This document shows, one piece after another, positions 28,122 through 42,391 of a stretch of DNA of 64,000 bases. The position numbers and the translations under genes are program-made. The notes beneath the pieces are model-generated. The model worked only from the letters and a program-made list of their open reading frames with translations. It was not told the origin of the DNA and did not search any database. The stretch is from Clostridium sp. NkU-1. GTDB taxonomy: Bacteria > Bacillota_A > Clostridia > Lachnospirales > Lachnospiraceae. The stretch is taken from the NCBI GenBank assembly GCA_001312405.1, contig BBDR01000010.1, forward strand, positions 62,001 through 126,000. Reading direction: 5' to 3'. The stretch's first letter is position 1; every line of letters begins with the position of its first letter.

Positions 28122-31100
28122 CCTTCTTATCTCTTTTTCTCCTTACAAAAATGATGCCGGACACAATACCGGACAGCCCTATAACTAAAAGCAATCCTCC
28201 GCCCATGCCTATATCGCCTGTTTTAGGCAGTCTGCTCAGCCAGCCCCAGTATCCTTTTCCCCTATGATTGATGATTCCAAAGCTGTTTAGACTTGATTGA
28301 TATGCTGCTGTGATGAAGCCCTTTTTCTTGACCTGTTCCGGACTGTTATACATCACAAATTCTCCTGTCGCTGCGCCGGCATCCTTTACTTGAATAGTCA
28401 GGTAAGCATCAGTCTTTATATATCCTTCCGGAGCTTTTATTTCATGTACGGTATATTTGCCGACGTGCAGCGGCTGGAATGATAATTGGCCGCTTTCATC
28501 TGTTATTCCGGTAAATACCGGCATTCCGGCTTCATTTCTGATCTCCAATACTGCTCCGGCTAATCTTTTCCAGGTTACAGCATCTGCCTTTTGGATCAGC
28601 ACTTCCGGAGAAGGGTGATTTACAACCGATATTATACTGTTTTCTGATACCTCACCGTTTTTAATGGTAAAGGAATAGATATGATCTGTTAAAAGATAGC
28701 CGGGAGCTGCTTTTGTTTCCTTGTAGGTATAGGTTCCGTTTGCCGGGATATCAAATTTTGCATATCCATTCTTGTCTGTATCTACGGTCAGATATAAACT
28801 TCCGTCAGGATGGTAAATGGAAAATTCCACTCCCTCAATGCCTTGGCCTGTTGCTGCATCCACTTTATTGAGATGCATTTTATCTGAGCCGTGATTTTGC
28901 TTCTTTGAATCTGTCATAGTGACTTTTAATAGCTCTGCCGCTTCTGGCATTGTAAATGCTACATCGGCCGAAAGGTAATATCCTGACGGTGCTTTTACTT
29001 CATGAAGATAATAAGTTTTTCCTGCTGTCAATCTTCCGGTGATATCTATGGCCTTATCTGTTGTTTCAAAGTCTGGAATGACCACACTTTTCTGCTGATC
29101 CAATACCTGTAAAATGGCTCCTTTTAACAGTTGGCCGGATGGATCTATTTTTTTCAAGACGGACTGCAGTAATTTCATTTTTCATCTCAACTATGTCAAT
29201 TGTTCCGTTTTTGCTGACAGTAAAAGGAACATCCTTCGCATAAGCATACCCATCGGCAGGAAGGATTTCGTGGAGCCAATAGTACTCTCCTGCTATTAAT
29301 TTTGCAATGAGTTCATGGGGTTGTTCACCAGATACCCACTCTTCCAGGATGTTTCCCTCTTTATCTTTTATGCTCATATGATTTCCTGGAAGCTCCTCAT
29401 TGCCGGTTATAGCCTTTTTTGACAAAATCATATGGGTCGGATTGTCTATCATAATTACTGTATCCCTGTCACCATTTAAACTCACAGTAAAGGGAATATC
29501 TTCTGCATAGGCATATCCATCTACCGGGCTGACTTCGTGAAGCCAGTAATTTTTCCCGGCTTCCAGCTGGCCTTTTAATTCTTCAAACTGCTGGCCGGTA
29601 GTAAAGATAAGGTCATCTCCGGCACTTAATCCATTGCCGGCCCTAAGTGCCTTGGTTGGGGTCTTATCCTCATTTAAAACCTGAAGGATACTCCCTGGTA
29701 ATTGGCTGGCGGCGTTTGATGGGGTTCCAGTTAAAAGGGAGACGTTGAGTTTTTTTAATCAGAATCTCTGTTTTCTTATCTTTCATAATTACTGTGATTG
29801 ATGCTGGTTCTTTCGGAACGGTGAAGGTTACTTTTTTTGCTGTAGGCATATCCGGCCGGCGGTTCTTCCTCTACCAGCTCATAGGTGGTTCCCGCTGTCA
29901 GGAGCCCTTTTATAAGGACTGGTTTTCCTTCTGGCATAAAGGAAGTAATGATAATACCAGTTTCCTTTTCCCGGATTGAGAAACGTCCTCCGGTTAGGAT
30001 TTCTCCGGTTTCATCATCTATCTTTTTAATTTCCACCTCTGTCTTTTTATCCTGCATGACGATAGTTACCGGTATTCCGCTTTCCTCTGCCGTAAAGAGG
30101 ATCTCCTTTTCGTAAGTGTAACCATCTGGTGAAAGTTCTTCCTTAATGATGTACTTTTTACCTGAGGTAAGAAGTTCTGCCGGAATGACAATCTTCTCTT
30201 CTTTCTTTTTTTGTAAATTCGTAAATTATATTTCCAGTTTCTTTGTCTATGAGAATGAATCGGCCTCCTGCCAGCTCCTCTCCGGTTTCTATATCCACCT
30301 TGGAGAAATATAAATGTACTGGTCGGTCCTCCATATCTACGTTATCAACCATTCCGGAAGCATTTAGCTGGAAGCGGTAAATTCCGCTGGTAAGACTGCT
30401 TCCGTCACTGTACGTTGTGGTTTCAGTAAGCTGGTAGCTTCCTCCTGCCGTTAGGATCTCCCGGATCGTTTCATTGTTGCGGTTATTTTTAAATATTGCG
30501 CTCTGGGTGGACTTTGAGACCTCTCCTGTTATCGTTTCTTCTTCTATTTGCCCAGTAGAGCTTAATATACTGTCATAGCCATCTTTGGGTTGTTGCGTGA
30601 TCTCATATCTGGTTCCGTAGGGCAGCCCAGCAAAGGTAATGTATCCATCGCCGATTAAGGTGATATTTCCGTCTCCTTTGATCCGTCCTTCCATCGAACC
30701 ACTGTATGCCTGGTATCCGGTTAAGGTTTTACCTGCTGAATCCATAAGCTTTACATGGAAGATAAATTTGTCTGCCTGATCCTTTCCGGTTCCAGTCAGC
30801 TTATTTATGATGGTAATGGAACCTTCCGGGACAATTGCATTTGTGAGGGTAGTACGTTTCGTAACTGTGTCCACCTCGGTCTCAAAGTACACGTTTGCTA
30901 GCGTTCCGATCTCACCGCTGACTACGGCCACAACGTCCACCGTACCACTTTCATGGGCAGCGATATCCGTGAGATTCCAGGTAATAATTCCATTTTGCTC
31001 TGCGCCATAATCGGTGGATCTTAAATAATCAAGTCCATCTTTAAGGACCGCATTAATACGGATATCTACCGGATGATTGTAAGGATTGGTATAGGTAACC

Positions 31101-34100
31101 GTGTATTTTATGACACTTCCGGCTTTTACCGCACTATGATCCGCCCCTATGCTGCTTGTTACTTGCGCTATAGGAATTTCCCTGGTTACTGGATTTTTGA
31201 TTTTATAATCATGGTTTTCCTCATTAACGGTCCAGCTTGCAAGGATGTTTCCTTCCGCATCGGCCAGCTCCTGCCTGGTATCCAGATATGTCCTGGAAGG
31301 AATGGTGTAAGATCCGTCTTTGTCAAAATAAATCCTTTTGATTTCTTTCGATGATTTCTCTGTCCTACCATCAGAAAACTTGGTATACTCAGTGATTTCA
31401 TATGCATGACCGTTTATGATACCATCTTCTGCCGTTACAGTCTGGCCGCTTCCCGTTCCAATAAAGGGAGGAAGCTCAGTTCCTGCATCTAAATCTTTTA
31501 ATACGGTATATACCTTTACCGGAACCCTTCCAGTAACAGTCAGGTTTTCTATGGCACCGTTATCACTGGCCAGCTTTAATATACTAAAATCATTTGATAC
31601 ATTTTTGATCCCCGTTCCCGCCCTGTTTAAGGTAAAGATCACCGGCTTTGAAAGAGTATATCCGGCTGGAGCTTTTATTTCTTCCATGATGTAGACCCGG
31701 TTCGCTGATAACTTCTTTGTCAAAGTAAAGCCGTCTGATTCGGAAACGAAAGTCTCAATGGCATTTCCAGCCTTTTGGTACTCTCCATCAATGACCACCG
31801 CCTCATATACGGCAATCTCAGCCCCATCTATCGCCATCCCGTTATCAAAGTTAGTCTTTTTAAAATGGATTTCTGTAGGATCATTCAAAACTTCATAAGT
31901 ATATAGGACCTCTCTTCCGCTTTCGGTTCCAGCAAACTGGAACTTCCTAATTCCAGCGGTGATCTGGTATAAATCCGGTGGTGAAATTTCTTCTATGATA
32001 TAGTTATAGGGTTTTATGGTTCCGTCTTTCTGAACCATGCCCACTGGAAGACCGGTTATTTCTGCCTTTCCATCTGTACTGGTTGTCATGTACCAGACAT
32101 CCCTGGTATCCTTATTCGTCACCTTAAACCTGGCGTTTTCCAGTCCCTCTCCGGTATCGGAAGCTTTCTTTTTGATTTCCAGCTTTCCTACGGTCGGAGT
32201 ATTGACCACCCGGTAAACAGGGACTTTTTCTGCTCCTACGGTGATTTTTACAGGCTCTCTCTTCTGCATATAGGCTGGAGCCGTTAGTTCTGCAATATAA
32301 TAAGTTCCATAAGGGATTTTATCAATCCGGTGAGGCTTTAAATCTCCTATGGAAAATCCCTCCAGGATGTCACCATTAAATCTATCGTTTTCCGTATATC
32401 TTCCATCTGATCCGGATAGCCAGGTTTGTATTAGGTAGGCTTCATCTTCCACAAATTTCCCGGCTTCATCGGCCCGGTAAAGTGCCAACTCTGCGCCCTC
32501 TGCGGCATACTCATTTGTTCCGTCCGTTACTACTTTGAGGACGTTAATGTACTTTTCCTCGTTTTCCAGGCTGAATCTCTGCACAGCCCCGATTTCGGTC
32601 AAGGTAATGGCCTTGGGGTCCGCTGTTTCAAAACCAGCCGGCGTTTTTTTCTTCGACCAAGACGTAATTTCCTACCTTTTTCCCTTCTTTTATTGCATTG
32701 AAGGATAAATAATCAATCCGGTGCATCCCCTCTAAAATATCGTAGCTCTTTATGTCTCCTGATTCTTCGTAATTAAATTGATACTCAAAGTTCAGGGGAA
32801 GCTTTCCGTCCGAATCAAGGGAACCGCTATTCACATTCCGGTAAATGGTGATCCTGATTGTTTTTCCGGCATCAGTAATCCAGGTCTGGACGGTTCCCTC
32901 TCCTTTTCCAGTCTGAAGGCTTTCGCTGCGCTCTGCCGTCCGCCCCCCGTCTTTCGTGTACCAGGTGAGGGAAGTGAGGCCTTCCCCATTCTCCCGGTAG
33001 GCTGTTTCAAAGTCCGTGATAAAGCTGGACTGATTTTCTGACAGGCCAAGAAGGTCCTTTATGCGGTCCATAAAGCCAGTACTTTTTTTCAAACTTTTCG
33101 GTATACTCAGTCAAATCATCGGTCAGCCATTCTGTTATCTTCTTCTCCTTATCAAAGACTGGCTTTCCGTCAGTCATTATAATAGTTCCGTTGCCGTCCG
33201 TCTTTGCTTCATAGAGGGCCAGACCAGCTGCATGGCTGTTTGGTAGCTGCAGCTTTTTCCCCGTGCTGTCTGTGTAATATTTGTAAACCTCCAGCTTGGT
33301 ATGATCGTTCTTTAAGTTTATGGTCTGTACTTCTCCGGTCGCTTTCACCGTAAGCTCTATGGAGCTGCGGATATAACCGCCACTTACTTCTATTTCTTCC
33401 AGGAGATAGTCCTGCCGGGATTCCCTCAAAGTATTTCGGGGTTCCATCTGTGATCCAGTCAGCCATGATCCGCACTGGCGCATTATCAGCGGTATTTTCT
33501 ACCGTCCATTCTGCGGGCTTACTTTCTGCCTTTACAAAATAGTACCCTTTCGGATAGGTTACGTTGTCCGTGGTATAGACCCGCTTTGCTTTATAAAATG
33601 TCAAATGCGCCCCGGTAACCTGACCGTAACTGTAGGCTCCCTTCGGCTCCGTGATCGTAAGATCCTCCTGATAATCGCTGCGTACATCAATCCGGTACCG
33701 ATCCGGTGCATCGGTCTTTACGATCTCCACCTTGATCTTTTCATCTTCCATCCCGGTCTTTTGGACTTCCCTGGTTTCCATAACGGTAACACCTACCGGA
33801 AAGCCCTTTGCATAACCTGATGGAGCTTTCAACTCCTCCATGATGTAGGTTCCTGGGACCACCCGCTTTAGCACATCGGCCTGACCCACAGTCATATCAG
33901 ACTTAAATGGATCATTGGGATACTTTTCTCCGGTAATCCAGGTGTTTTCCATGATCCAGGCTTCTCCCTGGCGGTGGTAGAGTTTCTTATCGTCTGTGAT
34001 ATCCTCCTCTTCACCGATATCTTCCATGCCGGTCTTGTCATTGATCTTGTAAGCAGCATCATTGTAGGCGGAAAGAAGATCATCGTATTTATAGTGGACG

Positions 34101-37100
34101 TAATCCCCGTCAATGTCATAGACAGGATCGCCCTTTTTATAGGTTTCTGCTGATCTCTGGTAATACTTCGGAAGGCCATGGTCATTCAGAACCGGATTCA
34201 TGCTTTTAATAAAGTGGCTTCCGTCATAAGTCCCTGTGATGTATTCCTGATCCGTATCCGCATTAATAGAAGCAATTCTCCAGGTTTTGATTTTTTTCCC
34301 TGGCAATGACTGCTCCGGTTTTAGTTCTGGATACCTTTACCGGCCATACAAGAAGCCTCTGCCCCTCCTTTGTATAAGCCATTCCGGTGGTGGGATTTAC
34401 ATATGCATCCCGGTTTCCATTGCTGTCAAGGTGATAGAGGATGGTTCCTGGACTCAAGGTGAGGCATTTATCCGCAGCGGAATATTTCACCGCTGTTAGA
34501 TCCCCTCCGGTCAGTTCAAAGACAGTCTGCCCCGCCTTCAGCACGTAGATGGATTCCTGGTTTTTTTATCTGTACCCGGTTTCCGTTCCGGTCATAGCCG
34601 TAAAGCGTCCCATTTGCCCCAGTTTCCGTTACTTTCAGATCTCCAAGAGAATAGAAAAGAATATCTGTATCCCCTCGCTCTACCGTCCGGTAAGTCCAGG
34701 TACCTTCCCCTGGCTCTCCGTTTAAGCTTCCTTTCTCATCCTCCTTTCGGATAAATTCAATGGTGGTTCCAGAGTATCCTGTTAATACCTGTATCGATTG
34801 GACGTTGTTGTTGCGGTCCCTTTCTACCTTCACACCATCATATCCATAATCACCACTATCGCCGTTTTCCTTGATTTCTATGGCATCATAAAGTGTCATT
34901 TGTGCCCCGGCTACGTAGCGGTTATTATCGTCTGCGGTATCTAATGGCCTGGATATTAGGCCATAACCTGCAAACACGCCATCTATATAGATTGGCTCCG
35001 CAGCCTCTCCAGCAGCCTTTCTGGATTCTAAGTATTCCAGGGTACCTTTGTACCAGCCATAGCCTGAGTAAGTTCCGTTTTTGTAAGCCAATTCCAAGTT
35101 TTCTATTCCATACTTCTGTTTTAATTCCAGCTCTGTCCCTTCTAGCCTGGTGTCGGTTTTGTATGTGACCTTCTGTTCAGAGTCCTTGATTTTGGATACC
35201 TCCAAGCGTACCGGGGTATTTCCTACATAGATTCTGGCCATGTCTACGGTTGATACATCCCCTGTCTGATCCTCATATATAGCTGCCGCCACCCGGTTAT
35301 CCCGGCTTCCATCTAGGTAATAGGTGATTCTGTCGGAATAAATTTCTATGGCTACTGGCTCTGTCCTAACATATCCAGCTGGAGGCCTAATTTCACATAG
35401 GACATAGGTCCCGGCTCCAAGAGGCTGTGGAGTAATTAAATATCCGGTATTCTGATCCTGGTAGGTAGTTTTTGTTAGATCCTCTTCCTTGGCCTGAAGG
35501 TCGTCCCTGGTGGTTGTGAAGGCTTCAAACTGTCCTGTCCTTCTACCTTCCTGATCGGTAAGTATCACCTGTTCCGATTCCTTGCAGATAGGGGTTCCTG
35601 CCTGAACAGTTCCCTTCCATGCATTCCCTTCCATGGCAATATTCCTGGCTCCCATGGCTTCTAAAAATTCCTTTGATCCTTCGATCCGGGTATCCGTTCC
35701 ATAAAACTTCACCAGCCGTCCGTATTCTCTCCGTCCTCCCTGGACGCTGCATAAAGAGTAAACAAGGCTCCGTCATGGAGAAGGTTTTCCCCTGTCTCCG
35801 AATCCAGCTTTTCAATTCTTAGCTTTGTTTTATAAAACTGTTTCGAAACTTCGTATACCCAAAGCCTTTGTATGAACTCTCTCCATTTGTGGAAGGGGCG
35901 CTGTCTGCTACTTCTGTAATTGCATTGTCAGATGCCACGACTGTCCATGGCACAAGCATGGGAGCATATTTTCCAGCATAAGCAATCTGTGCACCTTGCA
36001 TGGTCGTTACATTATCTTTGTACTGGGTTCCAGCACCATTGATCTCTGTAATGGTTCCACCTGCAAATGGAACATCATTTGCGATACCTTTGTTTTCTGC
36101 AACAGAGCTGTAACGGTAATATTTTGCTACCGCTTCTCTACCACTCATGCCCTCTGAAAGATAATAAGGAACATTTCCACTCATCCTGTCATCCTGCTCA
36201 TTGTAGTAGTTTTTATATGGCTTGAATTCGTTCTGGCTCAGTGCAAAATAATCACCTGATCCAGTTCCAGTCATGCCATTTCTGATGTTGTCAATGTCCA
36301 TGCCGTACTTGTAAACTTCAAAGTCGCCATCCGCATTTCTGCCCTTGATTACGTTCACACTCTCCTCATTGAAACGGATCTTGTACTTCCTCTCCATCTC
36401 AGGCTGTGTTATGCCGGCAGAATAATTGTAATAATTATTTGTTACCTCAGGTGTAGCCTGGGAGCCATCATAATCCGCATATACAGACGGGAGAGAGACT
36501 TCTCTTGGCTTATCAATCTGGTAATGCTTGTTCTTTAAATCCCCCAGGTTACTAAATTTCGGCTGCTGTTCTGCCACTACATAGGTTCCGTATGGCAGAT
36601 ATTTTGATGTGGCGAAATAATAACCGGCGCTGCTTCCTGAAGCGTCTCCGTACAGGGTATCAGCTGAAAGTGTTGTGAAATCCTTATCTGAACCGCCCTC
36701 CTGTGCACAGTCCCATTCAATGGAATAAATCCGGTCAAGGTCATATGCAAAGAAGGGTTTTAAATAGTTTTCTGCCTTTCGGATTGCTTCTGAAAGGGCT
36801 TTGTCGTAAACTTCATCGAAATAAGCATTGCCACCTGTGGCGCTTTCCGTTTCTCCGGCCTGATTCTTTTTCACCAGCTTTGCCACTTCGTCATTCAGAT
36901 ACCAGGTAATGGCAAACTGGCGGATGTTGTCAGAACGCAGGGCATTATCCGCAGCTATATCCGATGTGTTGCTGCGATTCTTAATTTCCGGATTATTGTG
37001 GGCCGCTGGGAACTGCTCTTCCGCCCCTCCTGTTCCAAACAGGAGCTTCTTTATGAAGGCAAAGGGCTTAAAGGAGGTGCTGCCATTTTCAGTACGATCC

Positions 37101-40100
37101 CACTTATCATCATTGGCCACATTTATGGCATCAAAAAAACTTTTCATAATTATAGGTTTTTACCGTCCTGTTGTTGCCAGCTTTTACATCAATGGTTTCC
37201 AGCACGGAAGTATAGCCGTTATTCTGACCATCATTTATGAAAACATTTGTATAGCTGTACAGGGAATCATTGCTTACAATCGCATCCTCTGAGTCTTTAT
37301 ATAAAGGAGAAGTGACGTGCTGTACCTTTGTGAAAACCTTGTTTACCAGGGCCGGGAATTGCTCATTTCGTTCAATCACATTAATTTCATTTCCCAGGCG
37401 ATCCTGCCAGATTACATTTCCATCGTTGTCACGGTACAGTCGTTCTAGGTTTGATTTTAAGTAAACCTTAAAGCGGAAGTTGCCCATCTTCTTAGCACCG
37501 TGTCCCTTCCAAGACGCCCACCAAAGGTTCTTGTAAACCAGTCATCATGGACTTCGGCATAGGAGTTGGTGTTGTCGTATGTTTTTTCATCAATGGTCTT
37601 CGTTACCTTAATCTGCTGTCCGATGATACGTTCCAGCACGGGCGTTGGTGTTTCTCTTGTATTTGCGTCCTCAAGCAGATTGTGATATCCATTGCAAATC
37701 AAATGTTGATTCTTAATGAAAGTCTTGTTTGTGTCAAATTCTGAGGAAGTAGAGACTCCCGCACCAGCTCCGGAGATACGAATGACATATTCTGCATTTG
37801 ATATGCTGCCTCCTGCCGTATATCCCCAAACATTATTTGACCCGATCTTGCTTATGTCATCACCTGTGACAACGGTCTTTCCATTATTAAGTGCGATAGT
37901 AAAGTTACCTGATTTTACTCCGGTAAGATCCATGTCTTTTGATCCAACATGAATGATGTATTGCTTTGCCACGTTGTCATAGTAATAATAGGTACTGCCA
38001 ACACGGTCCACCACTTCTTCCAGAGAGCCAACCTTCATAATTTTAGAGGTGCTTACATTCTCCTCATGTACAATGACCTCCTTGTAATTAGGCTCCCATA
38101 CTTTTCTGGTTACGGGCGCGTGGCCTACGTTAGTGCCATCATCTAAGTGCCAGTAATCGTAAAGGGTTTCTCCTGTTGTATAACGGAGATATCTCTCGCT
38201 ATCCGATGGATACATGGTTTTATCTGTAGGAATTCCATCATCGCCCACTTCATAATCTGGTGTTACGTTAATTATGTATTTGCCTGTATTACCTACTTCT
38301 GCGGCATTTAATTCATTCCCTGTATACTTTCTAATAACATATCTTCCATAGATTGTATTCAGTTTCGTAAGATATCCCGCAACAATATCGCCACTGGAAT
38401 TTGTCTGATACAGCAGAGTCCTTTGTGGACTCATGCCAACAACGATAGTTACAATGGCTTTTTCACCACTATATTCTATTTTTTGAAGGCCTCCATAGGT
38501 AAATACCTTTTCATTGATGTAATAATTTAAGATTGCTTCGATCACTGACTTATTAGTTGTGACATTATCAATTTCAAGAACCATCTCCGGCTTGCCATAA
38601 ACGGTTTTACCATTCACGGTCCGCTTCTCATCATAGACTGAGGCATCTACCGTGGAATAATCACCATCTTTCGGTGTTTCCATATGGAGAGAATTACGCA
38701 TCATGTGCTCCAATTCGGCTTTTACATATTTTATGTTGCTATCTGAATTTGTAAAGGTACTAGTAAACTTTGCAGGATCACTAGCTGTAGCTGTTCCTTC
38801 TGTAGGTAGCTTTTCTGCTTCAGTCCCGGCAGCTTCGTATGGGATCTTTATACTTGCAGTAACTCCTGGTTTCTCGATCATGTATCCATTGATATCACGC
38901 TTGTAAACAGAGTCAGATTCTGCTGTTAGGTAAAAAGGTGCTTCCTTTGCATCAACATACTTACCTCCATCTACTTGTTGGATCACTACAGGTTTCAATG
39001 TAACGTTATTGAGATAAACATCTGCCCCTTCCGGAATCCCATCAAGTACTACATTATAGCCATTTGTTGCATCCTTTGATTTTGTTTCAAGAAGAAGTAA
39101 GTTCTCCTTATTTCCATAGGCCCCATTTCCCTCAGGGAAAGTAACTGCATTATATAGCTGTTTTGATATCCAGGCAGATCCTACCGGAGCCGTCTTTGCA
39201 TCAGCCGTTTCGCCATAGGAACTGCGGGCGCTATCGCTTGCGTTTGTGACCTCCATATCCTTTCCGGTAATCGAAAGCTCATATCCTTCAGAGCGGGTAA
39301 GCTCCTTAATATAATAGTTGCCAAGGATTAATGGTATTCCTATCCAGCTGTCCCCATTCATGGTTTTATTATCTTTATAGATACGGCCCTTTTCTTCCTG
39401 CGACTGTGCCTTTTCATAACCATTTTTCACATAAAGGTTCTCCGGATAACTCTTTCCGGTATATTCAATCTTTCCTGCCTTGTAATTGTAGATGCTATGA
39501 GGTCTTTCCGTTATTGCTAAGAAGGAACCTTCCCCATTTTTATCTACAGCTGCGACTGAAACAAGATCATTAGCATCAAATACCACTCCAATACCGGATG
39601 TTACATTTCCGCTGTCATCTCGCCCAGTATCCGGTCCGTAAATGGGATCTGCCGCAAACAAACCGTATAACGCGCCTTCTAATGTTGCATCTCCCTGGGA
39701 CTCTCCATAGGAATCGTAATTTGCAGACTCCCCAGCCTTTAGTTCCATGTCTCTTTTATTAAAATGAAGCTGCCCAGGTACACGATGATCATATACCTTA
39801 AAGGTATGGGCAGTATTATTACTCGGTCCTTTGCTTACCTCCGGCTGACTATCCTCTTCTCCATCATCGTATCCTTTACTGGAAGCTCTGCTAAGAGCAC
39901 TGCGACCAAGCATTGTTGTCATAACTGGTTCTTCTTCAGTATCTTCAGCCAGAAGACTAATTTGTCTTAGCCGTACTCTTTCTTCCTTAGGATAGATGCC
40001 TCTGAGGCTGTAGCCAGGCTATCACTCATACTTGATCTACTCTTTAAAGAAGAAGCTAAGGAAAGACTCATAAAACTCTTCCTGGCCTGTGATGGGGTTG

Positions 40101-42230
40101 CATCGTCATCATTGGAAAATTCATCAAATTCATCTTCTTCCTCTTCCACATCGAATTCATCATCAATAAATAACTCATCATCATCCTTTGCGGTAAGCTT
40201 CACGGTGATTTCTTTTTCCTCTGCAAAGGCAGCAGGAAGTCCAATAAACTTAAGTAACTTGTTGATGATTCTTTCTCCCAATGGGAGGTCGTAGGTTTCT
40301 TTAAGGATTAAGTCTCCACTCTCTTCTGAGGAATCAGAATATGTAGAAGGACTTGCGATATTAGTATCATTGTCATCAAAGGTGAATTCTCTTTCATCTA
40401 ACTGGTTGGATTCCTCTAATCCAGGAATTTCCACATTTGCAGCAAAGCTCCGCATTGCTAATACTGAAAAGCCCTCGATGTCACTTGAGCCGCCCTTTGT
40501 CATGTTACGGACATATCCTGAGACTTTTATGTCTGCATTACTGGCGCTTCTCCATTTTTTTTAGCCTTTCCGGATTCAGATGCCGCCGTCGTGATGATTT
40601 CAATTGGAACATCATCAGGATGCCCTGGATCATGTATGATATAGCCATCTCTTGGCTTGGTTTCCCGGAAGGTATAGTCATATTCAAGATTGATAAATGT
40701 CTGATATGCATCGTCTCTGGCATCTTTACAGCCTGATTCTTCAAATGCTTCTTCTTCCGATGACTCATCTTCTCTTTCACATGACCAATGATGGAACGTT
40801 CCTCCGCTGGATGCTGCACGGGCTTCACATTCGTCTACCGCCGCCCGCCATTCCTCCATTAATCTTTTATATGCTTCTGCCGCTTCGTCTGCTTCGCTGC
40901 TTCCTTCCTCTCCTTCTTCACCGTTACCACCTTCCGATTCTTCTATTTCTGGCTCCGGGGGAATTGGGTGCCCATTACAATAGGAATGACTAAAATCATA
41001 ATAACGGGTATCCTTATGAGAAATACGGCCACTGGCATTTGTTACCAGGTCATCATCAAACACTAACCAATCCTGCCAGGTTGTTGGGTCTTCTCTCATG
41101 TTATCTTCGATGATTCCGCCACGAGATTCATTATTGCTTAACTGGGTATCATCAAACTGCTCCAATACCTGCCATGTAGAACCCTGCAAAGGATTACCTG
41201 TTTCGTAATCTCTTTTTTCCAGTTCAACTTTATAATTAGATTCAAAGGTTTCATTATGCTGATAAACCTTTAAAGATATCTCTTCAACATCCCCAGGTGT
41301 AGGAGTAGGCGTATTTGCACTATATTTTGTAGTAAGGAAAAACTCACAACCTTTCTCTATTACATTTCCTTTTGCCCTGTATAGTTGCTGGGAGCCTGGG
41401 ACATTACACTGGAAATATTCTAAGCTGCCAGTGACTTCCAAAATTCTAAAAACATTTGGGTCGTAAGTAATCTTCATAACAGCTTCCGCAGGTTTCTGTC
41501 CAGTCGGAGTATTAGGGAAGCTCCAGGTAAGGTTCTGTCCTTCAGTGTTAATGACCAGTCCTGTCGTTACAGGTTCTATGACACAATATTTCTTAAAGGT
41601 TTCCCAATCTTTAAGTCCAGTTAATTGATACAACTTTGTTGTATCAATTTGTCCGGGTCCGCTTCTTAAATCATTTATATACATCGCCTTGCTCTCAGAA
41701 TTAAACTTGCTAATCAAGTCAAGAATGTCTTCAGGGCTTTTACACCCTTCTGGAATGTTCTCTAGAGACATAAAACCGTCATTAGCATAGTTTTCTACCT
41801 TATCCGACCCACCATTGCTTTTTCCTTTCGACCAAGCGACATCTCTTGCTTCATCTTTAGTGATCCAGCCAAATCTATCATTGAGATCAGGCTTTTTATC
41901 GGAACTACCAAACGCAAAAATATATGCCCAGAACATTCTTTTCTGTTCAATGGTACCTTTGTTATAATCGATATCTGCATTGACCTTTGAATAATCATAA
42001 TTGCTATGTGCAGAAGCTCCTGTATTCATGCATAAAAACCATTTATCTTCTTCGTCACCGGGCGCTCTTCCCATCAGATATGGATGCCCTGGCTGGCCGG
42101 AACTGACAAACTTCAAATTGAAGCCCCAAGAATTAAAATTACCTCGCGGTAAATAAGTAAATATCGGGGTGAAAAAGAGAACAGTTGCAAGAAGCCCAGC
42201 AATTTTCCTATTTAGTTTCTTTCCTTTCAT
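28111..42230 (-). CDS. Giant LPXTG surface adhesin with Cna-B/SpaA isopeptide domains (many frameshifts)
   Basis: Read through its breaks this is one protein of about 4,700 residues. It has a signal peptide (MKGKKLNRKIAGLLATVLFF) and an N-terminal head (FLCMNTGASAHSNYDYSKV) that may be a thioester-type domain. Acidic low-complexity stretches lie at about 40.9 and 40.15 kb. A long series of Cna-B/SpaA domains follows, marked by E-box motifs such as EIKAPAGYTLSKPVIF, EELKAPSGYAKGF, EIRPPAGYVRTEP, HEVKAPSGYYLS and KETKAAPGYLL. One DUF11-like domain (KAGSVIKYTVTYTNPYNHPV) sits near 31.0 kb. It ends LPKTGDIGMGGG at about 28,230 with a membrane segment and a basic tail, a sortase anchor. Such domains form internal Lys-Asn bonds in pilins and adhesins. 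Fragments: 40527-42230, 39967-40503, 37457-39922, 37131-37487, 35819-37147, 34516-35712, 34263-34544, 33209-34306, 33007-33483, 32628-33092, 30158-32602, about 29760-30157, 29066-29485 and 28111-29178. Nine breaks are seven-A runs that should be six. Confidence 0.8.
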
Positions 42231-42391
42231 AATTTTCCTCCGTTTTCTATCTTTGATTTCTCCAAGATAACTTTTAACAATTCGACTATATTGATTTTAG
42301 GTATTCCGTCGTTGAAATGAAACACAAGTAAATCATCTATAAAGAGCCTCTTTCAAAACTTATTGCACATATTTAATGATTCCCTTATATT

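Noticed and set aside
28111..42230. Treating the adhesin pieces as separate genes or programmed frameshift products
   Set aside because: Domain sequence continues exactly across each break, internal pieces lack ribosome binding sites, and the same kind of break hits essential genes outside the island.
30158..42230. CRISPR array or tandem DNA repeat within the repetitive surface genes
   Set aside because: The repetition is at protein-domain level; no short identical repeats with regular spacers are seen anywhere in the window.
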